Source of the DNA: Methanosarcinaceae archaeon | GTDB taxonomy: Archaea; Halobacteriota; Methanosarcinia; Methanosarcinales; Methanosarcinaceae | DNA: 12,791 nt | Assembly: GCA_028690255.1 (NCBI GenBank) | Contig: JAQVBP010000082.1 | Location: 1 to 12,791, forward strand | Reading direction: 5' to 3' | In this document: piece after piece, positions 7,302 through 12,791 of the stretch | Numbering within the stretch: position 1 is the stretch's first letter | Layout: the number at the start of each line of letters is the position of its first letter | Notes under the pieces: model-generated | Told to the model about the DNA's origin: nothing | The model's input: the letters and a program-made list of their open reading frames with translations, nothing else | The model's database searches: none | Program-made: the position numbers and the translations under genes

Positions 7302-7628
7302 TCACTTTAGCAGGCCCCCGGTTTTTATGTTGGATTCGAGGTAGAAAGAATCTTCAGGGTGCATAATGCTGTTAGGGTGGAAGTTCCGGAGTCCGTCGAT
7401 TTCTCCTTCAAAGTACATGCCGGCAAGAACTACTCCGAGGACCATGCTGAGGACGGCAGGACACCGGGATACGAAACTTACGATCTTCCGGGCGTTTTCC
7501 GGGCGTTCGACTTCTTCGCCTCTTTCTTTTACCGCCGAAGGGTTTACGAAGTACCATGGATTCCAGGCCCGGACCCGAAAAAGCCAGTAAAATCAGTAGA
7601 AATCCGACAAAGTATCCGGGAACAGTCC
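7302..7628 (-). pseudogene. Frameshifted membrane-protein pseudogene
   Basis: Two minus-strand frames together read as one protein. The first, from about 7628, gives PGYFVGFLLILLAFSGPGLE, a membrane helix. The second, to the TGA at 7302-7304, starts WYFVNPSAVKERG, passes a second helix around AVLSMVLGVVLAGMYF, and ends SNIKTGGLLK. One extra base near 7557 would explain the switch of frame, giving GLES-WYFV when removed. The frame then runs back without a start codon directly into the stop of the tRNA-modification gene, so the N-terminus is lost. About 38 bases (7450-7487) are paralogous to 1-38. The family was not recognised. Confidence 0.65.
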
Positions 7629-7629
7629 C

Positions 7630-8688
7630 TCACTCAAAGATACGGGCGTCTACAACCACATGCAGAACTCCAGGTGAATATTTTTTGATTCTTCTGCACT
7701 CCAGAATTTCCACTTTTTTTCCAAGGGCTTCCGCAGCCTCCCTTATCCTTGCGGCGGGCCTGCTCTCAGCAAGCTTTTCGGGCACGGTTTCATGGTAATG
7801 CAAAATTCCGCCGCTTTGTTTAAAGGCTCTCAGGGCAGCTTCCAGATAGTGGTGGGTGGTTCCGACATAGCCCATTAGGACCCGGTCCGCAACACCTTTC
7901 GGGGTCACTTCCGCACAGTCTCCGTTTAGCGGGACGATTATATTTTCCACATGATTAAGTTTGATATTATCCCGGAGGAATGCAAAAGATTCCGGGTTAA
8001 GCTCGATTGCGTAAATTTTTTGGGGCCTGGCATGTACGGCAATGGGGATTGAAAAATAGCCAATTCCTGCAAACATGTCCACCACAACCTCCCCCCGGCC
8101 AAGCCCGCTCATTCTTTTCTTTTCAAACAGGTTGCCCTTCGAGTACATGAGCTTCGTAACGTCCACCTTAAAGAGGCAACCGTGCTCTTTGTTGACGGTT
8201 TCGGTCTTCGTCCCTGCCAGGACTTCCCTTTTAGGGCGGCGGAACTGTCCTTCGATCCCGAAGTCTCGTATAACGCTTTTGCACTTCGGGTACATTGTGA
8301 GCAGGGCTTCCGCTATCAGGCCCTTCCTGCTTTCAAGAGCTGCGGGGATGCTGACAATAACTATGTCACCCAGGACCTGCCAGCCAGTGGGGACCCCACT
8401 GATCAGTTCTTCCTTTGTGAGGGTGTCTTTCAGGTATTCCTTCAGGGATTTTGTTTTTTCGGAAAATACCGGGTTTTCCTGCTCGAAGACCGTAAAAGAG
8501 CCTATTTTATCTCCTGCGGCTTCTTTTACGGGAATTTCCAGAAAAAGGCCTTTCTCGGTTTTTAGCTTTTGAATTTTCCTTGTCCGATCAAAAAGACCCT
8601 TTTCCAGCAGGAAAGCCCTTATTTCGGCTCCTTTTTCCGGGGGAATACGGATTGCACTGTACATCGGAATTGAATGAATAGAAGGCAT
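7630..8688 (-). CDS. taw2: Taw2-like tRNA-Phe wyosine aminocarboxypropyltransferase (Trm5/Tyw2 family)
   Basis: A 352-residue class I SAM-dependent enzyme of the Trm5/Tyw2 group. Motif I is DMFAGIGYFSIPIA (204-217), then IELNP (228-232) and NGDC (255-258). At the motif IV position it reads DRVLMGYV (268-275). Trm5 guanine-N1 methyltransferases have an NLP or NPP type motif there, while Tyw2/Taw2 proteins carry a Gly-containing variant. This favours transfer of the SAM aminocarboxypropyl group to 4-demethylwyosine at position 37. The frame stays open far upstream through a 7-base repeat and into purE, but similarity to the family begins only at MYSAIRIPPEKG, so ATG 8688 or ATG 8664 is the likely start. 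No good ribosome site precedes either. It is last in the aromatic/purine gene run. Confidence 0.75.
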   Translation of the reverse strand: MPSIHSIPMYSAIRIPPEKGAEIRAFLLEKGLFDRTRKIQKLKTEKGLFLEIPVKEAAGDKIGSFTVFEQENPVFSEKTKSLKEYLKDTLTKEELISGVPTGWQVLGDIVIVSIPAALESRKGLIAEALLTMYPKCKSVIRDFGIEGQFRRPKREVLAGTKTETVNKEHGCLFKVDVTKLMYSKGNLFEKKRMSGLGRGEVVVDMFAGIGYFSIPIAVHARPQKIYAIELNPESFAFLRDNIKLNHVENIIVPLNGDCAEVTPKGVADRVLMGYVGTTHHYLEAALRAFKQSGGILHYHETVPEKLAESRPAARIREAAEALGKKVEILECRRIKKYSPGVLHVVVDARIFE

Positions 8689-8698
8689 GAAATTAACG

Positions 8699-8733
8699 TT
8701 TTTTGTTTTTTGTTTTTTGTTTTTTGTTTTTTG
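8699..8733. repeat. Five perfect copies of a 7-base repeat (TTTTTTG)
   Basis: Five exact copies of TTTTTTG on the plus strand, with a partial sixth; CAAAAAA on the coding strand. They lie 11 bases upstream of the ATG at 8688, in the presumed leader of the tRNA-modification gene. The tract is homopolymer-rich and therefore prone to slippage. Each 7-base change would shift the frame if translation started upstream. Confidence 0.9.
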
Positions 8734-8851
8734 TTTTCTGTATCTCTTCCATGAAAAGGGTGGGTCAGGCTCTGGAGGCCGGGATGCTGATCGACCAGCT
8801 TCAAAATAAGGGGCCTGCAACAAAAAAGAGAAGTGAAAGGAAACCTTTCTT

Positions 8852-9247
8852 TCAGGCCTCTTCAAACAGGTTAAGGATACGGAGCGCAAGATGAGCCCCG
8901 TTTGCCCCGTTATCGATCCCCACACTTGCCACAGGCACGCCCGGGGGCATCTGGGCAATGGAGAGGAGGGCATCAAGGCCTCCGAGTTTTGCGCTCACGG
9001 GAACTCCTATTACCGGTTTTTTTGTTCTGGATGCAACCACTCCCGGCAGGGCGGCCGAAAGGCCTGCTATTGTGATAAAGACCTTTGCGTCACAGGCGGA
9101 AATATAATTATCAAGTTCATCGGGGTTTCTGTGGGCCGAAATGACCCTGACCTCAAAAGAATATTTGCTTTTATCCAGGACTGCGGTCGCCCTGTTCGCA
9201 ATTGACCGATCAGACTCGGACCCCATTATCAAAGAAATGTCTACCAT
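8852..9247 (-). CDS. purE: 5-(carboxyamino)imidazole ribonucleotide mutase / AIR carboxylase, PurE
   Basis: A 131-residue PurE-family protein of de novo purine synthesis, which produces CAIR carboxylated at C4. The substrate-binding GSESD (9-13) and SAHRNP (37-42) motifs, the AGLSAALPGVVA block (61-72) and QMPPGVPVA (99-107) are all present. The short single-domain form fits bacterial/archaeal PurE. Class I (N5-CAIR mutase) against class II (direct AIR carboxylase) cannot be settled by eye. GGAGAG lies six bases before the ATG. The start is 17 bases from the chorismate mutase stop, consistent with one transcript. The gene is intact, of normal length, and relatively GC-rich like its neighbours. 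Confidence 0.9.
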   Translation of the reverse strand: MVDISLIMGSESDRSIANRATAVLDKSKYSFEVRVISAHRNPDELDNYISACDAKVFITIAGLSAALPGVVASRTKKPVIGVPVSAKLGGLDALLSIAQMPPGVPVASVGIDNGANGAHLALRILNLFEEA

Positions 9248-9264
9248 TTTTTACTCTCCATAGT

Positions 9265-9552
9265 TTAAGGAAACTTACCCCTGCCACTCAGTTCTTCCTG
9301 CCGTTCGATACTCATTTTTATAAGAATTTCGTAAATCGCTTTTACGGACCCCGGGTCCAGGTTAAGCTCGGTTGCGGCGTTTAAAGCGCGATCAATTACC
9401 ACCTGGTTCTGGCCGGGGTCCAGGATAGGGGCTCCGCTTATTTTTTTGGATTCAAGGACCTTTCCTGCAAGCTCGATGCGCCTGTCAATGAGGGAAAGGA
9501 TTTCCCGGTCAATTTTTTCAATTTCCCGTCTAACGGCTTCAAGTTCGCTCAA
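9265..9552 (-). CDS. Chorismate mutase, AroQ type, with altered active-site residues
   Basis: A 95-residue all-helical AroQ-fold protein expected to convert chorismate to prephenate for Phe and Tyr synthesis. Aligned without gaps to the E. coli P-protein mutase domain, it keeps Arg8, Arg25, Lys36, Asp45, Ser81 and Gln85 (E. coli 11, 28, 39, 48, 84, 88). It has Gln48 and Asn49 where E. coli has Arg51 and Glu52. It begins at TTG within TTGA, overlapping the shikimate kinase stop by four bases, with GAGGT six bases upstream inside that gene. Coupling to a pathway enzyme supports its role. The altered residues leave open a changed activity, or a need for a partner. Confidence 0.82.
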   Translation of the reverse strand: MSELEAVRREIEKIDREILSLIDRRIELAGKVLESKKISGAPILDPGQNQVVIDRALNAATELNLDPGSVKAIYEILIKMSIERQEELSGRGKFP

Positions 9553-10430
9553 TTGGATACCTCTTTACTTAAATTTATTGCATCTTTGTTATTTATACTG
9601 GTCTCAATTACCCGGCCTTCGAGCCCGCAGGCATTCCAGGCTTCCCGAAGGATTCCGGCCTGTTCGGAGTTTACTAGGGCGGCATAGGAGGGGCCTGTTC
9701 CTGAAAGACTAACTCCGCCCACCCCGCATTCCAGGGCCCGCAGCAGGTACTCCGTGTCAAAACCAAGCGCTCCGCAGTAAAGAAACCCGTTTAAGGTCAT
9801 GGCCTTTTCGTATTCTCCGGAAAGGGCGAGTTCATACGCTATGTCCACATAGGGGGCAATCAGACGGGAGCGCTCTATGTTGGTCTGGGAACTGAAAACC
9901 TTTTTGTCAGGAGCAAAGATCAGGACCTTTGACTCATACTCCTCTCTTTTAACAAGCTGCATTTCCCGGTTATCCGTGAGCACTACCCCTCCGAAAAAAG
10001 AAGCGCAAGCGTCATCGAAAGCCCCGGTTATCGTAACTCCCGTTTCCTTTGCGGCCCGGACCCCGAGCTTTACGGCCTCAAGAGGGGGCAGGGTCTCGTC
10101 AATTGCCGCAAGGGTCGCAAGTACGGAGGCATTTGCGGCGGCACTGCTGCTCTTAAGCCCGCCCGCAAGCGGGATTTCGCTGTCTGTCCGGACAGTGCCC
10201 CCCAGGGAAAGCCCGAAATGTTCGAGTACCAGTTCAACACAGCGTTCAATAAGTCGGGTGTCTCCCTCCGGCATGTCCTCAATCGAGCCGCATACATTTT
10301 CTTTATTCCCGGTGAGGCAGACCTCTGCACGGGTTTTCAGGCCTATCCCGAATGCAGCCCCTTTCCAGGTAGCAATTGCATTGATTATGGTACCTGCTCC
10401 GGAAGCGCAGGCATACCCTTCATATCTCAT
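9549..10430 (-). CDS. Archaeal shikimate kinase (GHMP kinase family)
   Basis: A 293-residue enzyme of the GHMP superfamily, the archaeal replacement for bacterial AroK, phosphorylating shikimate with ATP in the chorismate pathway. An early ASGAGTIINAIA segment (9-20) precedes the ATP-binding motif IPLAGGLKSSSAAANA (86-101). Then come the TGAFDDACASFFGG block (135-148) and the C-terminal SLSGTGPSYAAL glycine motif (241-252). This pattern separates it from homoserine or mevalonate kinases, though that rests on recognition, not alignment. It is the first gene of the leftward run and overlaps the chorismate mutase start, so pathway steps 5 and 8 are coupled. The ribosome site is weak (GAGACAT). 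Confidence 0.87.
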   Translation of the reverse strand: MRYEGYACASGAGTIINAIATWKGAAFGIGLKTRAEVCLTGNKENVCGSIEDMPEGDTRLIERCVELVLEHFGLSLGGTVRTDSEIPLAGGLKSSSAAANASVLATLAAIDETLPPLEAVKLGVRAAKETGVTITGAFDDACASFFGGVVLTDNREMQLVKREEYESKVLIFAPDKKVFSSQTNIERSRLIAPYVDIAYELALSGEYEKAMTLNGFLYCGALGFDTEYLLRALECGVGGVSLSGTGPSYAALVNSEQAGILREAWNACGLEGRVIETSINNKDAINLSKEVSN

Positions 10431-10543
10431 TATGTCTCAAAAGGGGCTGCTCTTTAATATTCTTTATCACTGTTTTTCCGTGCTCAGGATAAAGAAAGGG
10501 TATTTAGGGAAAAGTTTAGGAAAGGGACAATAATCCCCACTAA

Positions 10544-10662
10544 AGAAGCTGTCCGACAATTCAATTTCAGGGTAAAAACATGTAAAAAGCAAGGCATTTA
10601 AAGCCTTTAAACATAAAAAAATGATTTATTTTCTTACTGATAGTAATTGTAGGACAGCTTCT
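10544..10662. repeat. MITE-like element, copy 2 (well preserved)
   Basis: A 119-base element bounded by 18-base terminal inverted repeats, AGAAGCTGTCCGACAATT and AATTGTAGGACAGCTTCT, with one mismatch. The interior carries AAGGCATTTAAAGCCTT, which can fold on itself, and shares long blocks with copy 1 at 41-155. There is no coding capacity. The bases TA occur just outside or at both ends, which might be a two-base target duplication, but no longer duplication is evident. Such elements are usually mobilised in trans by a transposase recognising the same termini; none lies in this window. Confidence 0.8.
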
Positions 10663-10757
10663 ATACTCATCCGGAATTATAATTCCGAATTATTACCATA
10701 AAATTCAGAGCAATAACCAGCTATAATTCCGAAAAATAAACCTGTATGAGTAGTATA
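10662..10757. repeat. Nested dyad next to the MITE-like element
   Basis: Inner arms CGGAATTATA (10672-10681) and TATAATTCCG (10722-10731) are perfectly inverted. Outer arms TATACTCAT (10662-10670) and ATGAGTAGTATA (10746-10757) are inverted with one insertion. The 14-base palindrome GGAATTATAATTCC (10673-10686) lies on the left side. It begins exactly where the mobile element ends. It could be part of a larger element, a protein-binding region or a folded RNA; the sequence alone does not say. Confidence 0.4.
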
Positions 10758-11044
10758 AAGTCGCAGGTATCCTGCCTGAAGGATCATGAATAAGCAATAA
10801 TCCAAAAATAGGCAGGGCGAAAAATTGATCGTATGAACTGAAATATATATTTAAAATTCCAGTGTTTCCGGGGGAAAAGTTTGGGGTGAATAATTAATAA
10901 GTCAGTAGATAGCAAAAATATCATATACATCTAATTCATTAATTTGAGAGTTGATAGAATAGTATTCAGGAATTATTAAAGTATTCCCAATTGATAGAAT
11001 TTTTACATTAAGTCCGGTGGTTCCGACCCCTCAACAAGTGAAAA

Positions 11045-11053
11045 TTATTTATA
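11045..11053 (+). promoter_or_regulatory. Candidate TATA box of the Era-like GTPase operon
   Basis: TTATTTATA preceded by GTGAAAA, resembling an archaeal BRE plus TATA. Transcription would start near 11077, giving a leader of about 110 bases before the GTPase ATG at 11190, which has a strong GGGAGGG ribosome site five bases upstream. A second AT-rich box (AATATTATAC, about 11159-11168) is too close to the ATG for a message that keeps this ribosome site. Confidence 0.45.
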
Positions 11054-11189
11054 CCCTCGGATTAATAACCAGAATACAGACAAATGTAACGCAAAAATGA
11101 AAATATATGAAAAACATCCGCTTACATGTAAAAAACGCACTTGGTGTATTCCCAAATGAATATTATACTTTCTCTCAGGGAGGGAACCT

Positions 11190-11831
11190 ATGAGTATGAT
11201 AAAACGATTTAAAGTGAGTTTTTCAAAAATCTTTGCCAAACTGTTTAAGAAGAAAAGTGCATGTATCGGAATTTATGGTCCCCCCAACGCCGGTAAAACA
11301 ACCCTCAGTAACCGGATTCTCAGGGATTGGGTGGGAAACGAAGAGACCATGGGTTCGATATCCCATATTGCACATGAGACGAGGCATGCAAAACGCAGAA
11401 ATAGTATCTCTATTGAGGCCAGGGGTCATTCCATAAACCTCGATATCGTGGATACCCCGGGGCTTGCCACAAAAATAGACTTCCATGATTTCATGGAAGA
11501 GGGCATGAGTGATGCAGAATCTAAAAAGAGGTCCAAGGAAGCTACTGAAGGTGTAATTGAAGCCGTTAAATGGCTGGAAGACCTGGATGGAGTCATCCTT
11601 GTTATGGATGCCACCGATAATCCCTATACCCAGGTCAATGTAACGGTAATCGGGAATATGGAAGCCAGGAACCTTCCGCTTTTAATAGTTGCAAACAAGG
11701 TTGACCTGCCGAACGCAGATCCGGGTATTATAAAAGACGCGTTCCCCCAGCACCCCATAGTTCCCATCTCAGCCCTTGAGGGTGTGGGAATGGATTCTTT
11801 TTATGAAGCATTGGCAAAGCAGTTTGGGTGA
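11190..11831 (+). CDS. Era-like GTP-binding protein (archaeal)
   Basis: A 213-residue P-loop GTPase of the Era/TrmE-like group. Motifs: G1 GPPNAGKT (30-37), G3 DTPG (88-91), G4 NKVD (169-172) and G5 SAL (194-196). The chain ends just after the G domain, with no KH domain as in bacterial Era, so an RNA-binding role cannot be assumed. The first 22 residues are strongly basic and hydrophobic (MSMIKRFKVSFSKIFAKLFK), able to form an amphipathic helix that could touch membrane or RNA. The start has an excellent ribosome site (GGGAGGG, 5 bases). It overlaps the region of the DUF2073 start, forming a conserved euryarchaeal pair. Its cellular function is unknown. Confidence 0.87.
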   Translation: MSMIKRFKVSFSKIFAKLFKKKSACIGIYGPPNAGKTTLSNRILRDWVGNEETMGSISHIAHETRHAKRRNSISIEARGHSINLDIVDTPGLATKIDFHDFMEEGMSDAESKKRSKEATEGVIEAVKWLEDLDGVILVMDATDNPYTQVNVTVIGNMEARNLPLLIVANKVDLPNADPGIIKDAFPQHPIVPISALEGVGMDSFYEALAKQFG

Positions 11832-11836
11832 TCTAT

Positions 11837-12196
11837 ATGCAGGGAATTCAGATGGATCTGGTATCTGAGGTTAAAATGGCCCAGATGGCTTCAACGGAAA
11901 AAGTTCGATACATTATTGATGAGGTCAGGAAAGGGAAGATTCTGGTACTCGAAAAAGGCTTGAACCCGATGGAAGAGGCAAAACTGATTGAGATGACAAT
12001 GTCTATTATCCAGCCGGAAGTATTCTCCGGAATTGAGATGCAGAGCTACCCCTCCGGGGAGGATACCTCAATCCTGGGAAAATTATTCAAAAAACAGATA
12101 ACCAAACGGCTCACCGTGATCGGGCCTGCGAACCAGCTAAAAACACTTAAAAAAGACCGGAACCTTATTAGTGCACTTGTTTCCGCAAGTAAGTAA
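11837..12196 (+). CDS. DUF2073 domain-containing protein
   Basis: A 119-residue, soluble, charged protein: helical N-terminal half (EKVRYIIDEVRKGKILVLEK), then EAKLIEMTMSIIQPE. The C-terminal half contains SGIEMQSYP and the basic KKQITKRLTVIGPANQLKTL. This matches the archaeal DUF2073 family, typically encoded right after an Era-like GTPase as here, so it is a likely partner of that protein. The ATG at 11837 is chosen because GGGTGAT, complementary to the 16S rRNA end, lies four bases upstream and spans the GTPase stop. A GTG at 11828 overlapping that stop (GTGA) would add three residues. No catalytic motif is visible. Confidence 0.82.
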   Translation: MQGIQMDLVSEVKMAQMASTEKVRYIIDEVRKGKILVLEKGLNPMEEAKLIEMTMSIIQPEVFSGIEMQSYPSGEDTSILGKLFKKQITKRLTVIGPANQLKTLKKDRNLISALVSASK

Positions 12197-12209
12197 ACGA
12201 GTGGGTGCA

Positions 12210-12719
12210 ATGTGTGCGCAAAAGACCCTTGACATGGAAAAAATAAAAATAACATCTCTGCAGTCCCTCAATTCCCTGGAAATGGGGAGAGAAGACGTTC
12301 ATGTGGTCTGTACCTACGGAAAGATCGCTGTGTTGTTCAGGAGAAAAGTTCCTGACTATGTGATAGCTCAGGTGATCATAGGAATTTCAAAAGTTGACCC
12401 TTCAGCCGTAAATGAATTCGAGATCATCTGTGACTTCGATGATATCACGGAATATGAAAGTAAAGGTTACACCCTGGTCTCTTACGGAAAAACAACCGGG
12501 GGGTACCGTGTCAACTACAGTATTTCCTTTTCCAGTAAAAAAGCCCTCTTCCATCTTTCAAAGTATATTCTTCAGGAACTCATGCTGGGGGATGTGAGGA
12601 AAGATATATATTGGAATGGGAACGATTCAGACATCCACAGGCTGTACATGGAACTCAGCAATAACATTGAAAACTGGGAGCTGAAAGCCATTAATTATAA
12701 AGAAGGGGCTGTGAATTAA
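12210..12719 (+). CDS. Conserved-looking protein of unknown function
   Basis: A 169-residue soluble protein from the ATG at 12210, 13 bases after the DUF2073 stop and preceded by GGGTG at short spacing. In-frame alternatives are GTG 12201 and ATG 12234. The body alternates predicted strands and helices: SLQSLNSLEMG, a strand-rich part around HVVCTYGKIAVLFRRK, KVDPSAVNEFEIICDFDDIT, and a helical C-terminal part with SSKKALFHLSKYILQELM. There is no signal peptide, membrane helix or Cys cluster. Tight linkage to the GTPase/DUF2073 pair suggests a related function or shared regulation. The family was not recognised and no function is proposed. Confidence 0.7.
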   Translation: MCAQKTLDMEKIKITSLQSLNSLEMGREDVHVVCTYGKIAVLFRRKVPDYVIAQVIIGISKVDPSAVNEFEIICDFDDITEYESKGYTLVSYGKTTGGYRVNYSISFSSKKALFHLSKYILQELMLGDVRKDIYWNGNDSDIHRLYMELSNNIENWELKAINYKEGAVN

Positions 12720-12756
12720 CTAACTCTCTATAGTGTCGCGTCAGCAGTAAAATGTC

Positions 12757-12766
12757 GTATATAATC
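12757..12766 (+). promoter_or_regulatory. Possible TATA box at the right edge
   Basis: GTATATAATC lies 38 bases past the last stop codon and could serve a gene beginning to the right of the window. It rests on one motif only. Confidence 0.25.
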
Positions 12767-12791
12767 GATTACAACTATTCATAATCATTAA

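Larger units (their letters stand above)
10431..11189. other. Long AT-rich spacer between divergent operons
   Basis: About 760 bases without a convincing gene. It should contain the promoter of the leftward shikimate kinase run (candidate AATATTAAAG on the minus strand near 10450) and of the rightward GTPase operon (11045-11053). It also holds the MITE-like element at 10544-10662, a dyad at 10662-10757, a small GCAGG-TAT-CCTGC hairpin at 10763-10775, and TTGATAGAAT repeated at 10951-10960 and 10991-11000, exactly 40 bases apart. No tRNA or known riboswitch pattern was recognised. Confidence 0.5.

Noticed and set aside
7085..7798. Several overlapping plus-strand ORFs across the pseudogene region
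   Set aside because: The minus strand shows paralogous, membrane-protein-like coding sequence. The plus-strand frames overlap one another and lack motifs.
8075..8572. Plus-strand ORFs of 127-165 codons opposite the Taw2-like gene
   Set aside because: These are antisense shadows in a GC-rich coding region, without ribosome sites or recognisable motifs.
8689..8976. N-terminal extension of the Taw2-like ORF up to 448 residues
   Set aside because: The extra 96 codons run through the 7-base repeat and antisense-free spacer into the end of purE in another frame. Composition is not protein-like, and family similarity begins only at about MYSAIRIPPEKG.
9877..10533. 218-codon plus-strand ORF opposite the shikimate kinase
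   Set aside because: It is serine/alanine-rich low-complexity translation antisense to a clear GHMP kinase gene; a shadow.
11010..11036. T-arm-like sequence GGTTCCGACCCC, possible tRNA remnant or attachment site
   Set aside because: The flanking bases do not form the T-stem, and no acceptor, D or anticodon arms are present nearby.
11097..11159. 20-residue ORF in the leader of the GTPase operon
   Set aside because: No ribosome site, very lysine-rich, and the pair of cysteines does not match a zinc-ribbon pattern. Likely chance, although a leader peptide cannot be excluded.

Overview
The window looks like chromosomal DNA of a methanogenic euryarchaeon, most probably Methanosarcina or a close relative. 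Four things point that way: a GHMP-type (archaeal) shikimate kinase, a Taw2-like wyosine enzyme, an Era-like GTPase followed by a DUF2073 protein, and TATA-type promoters combined with strong GGAGG/GGTGAT ribosome binding sites. Spacers are long and AT-rich and carry short mobile-element remnants. No rRNA, tRNA or CRISPR array was seen, nor any intact insertion sequence with a transposase.

Layout. (1) 1-660: the left edge holds a scrap of a membrane-protein gene cut off by a small terminal-inverted-repeat (MITE-like) element, then a DUF4326 gene on the + strand. (2) 885-6540: a complete peptide/nickel-type (family 5) ABC importer split into two divergent units. Binding lipoprotein, permease B and permease C run leftward; the two ATPases run rightward. 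A 517-base AT-rich control region lies between them, with a candidate operator at 4831-4853. (3) 6555-7628: a hairpin, a small membrane-anchored protein whose best start codon appears to have become ATA, a possible 37-residue ORF, and a frameshifted membrane-protein pseudogene. Part of that pseudogene matches the scrap at the left edge.

(4) 7630-10430: a leftward four-gene run reading shikimate kinase, chorismate mutase, PurE, Taw2-like transferase. The first two overlap by 4 bases and both serve aromatic amino-acid synthesis; PurE serves purine synthesis and Taw2 modifies tRNA-Phe. The chorismate mutase keeps most AroQ catalytic positions but has Gln and Asn where Arg and Glu are usual. Five copies of a 7-base repeat sit just upstream of the Taw2 start. 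(5) 10431-11189: a long spacer with a second, better preserved copy of the MITE-like element, an AT-rich dyad, and a promoter for the last operon. (6) 11190-12719: Era-like GTPase, DUF2073 protein and an unrecognised 169-residue protein, tightly packed on the + strand.

No wholly new multi-gene system could be demonstrated. The observations most worth following are the chorismate mutase active-site change, the lost start codon at 7091-7093, the MITE/pseudogene pair, the divergent ABC layout with its operator, and the uncharacterised third gene of the Era/DUF2073 operon.
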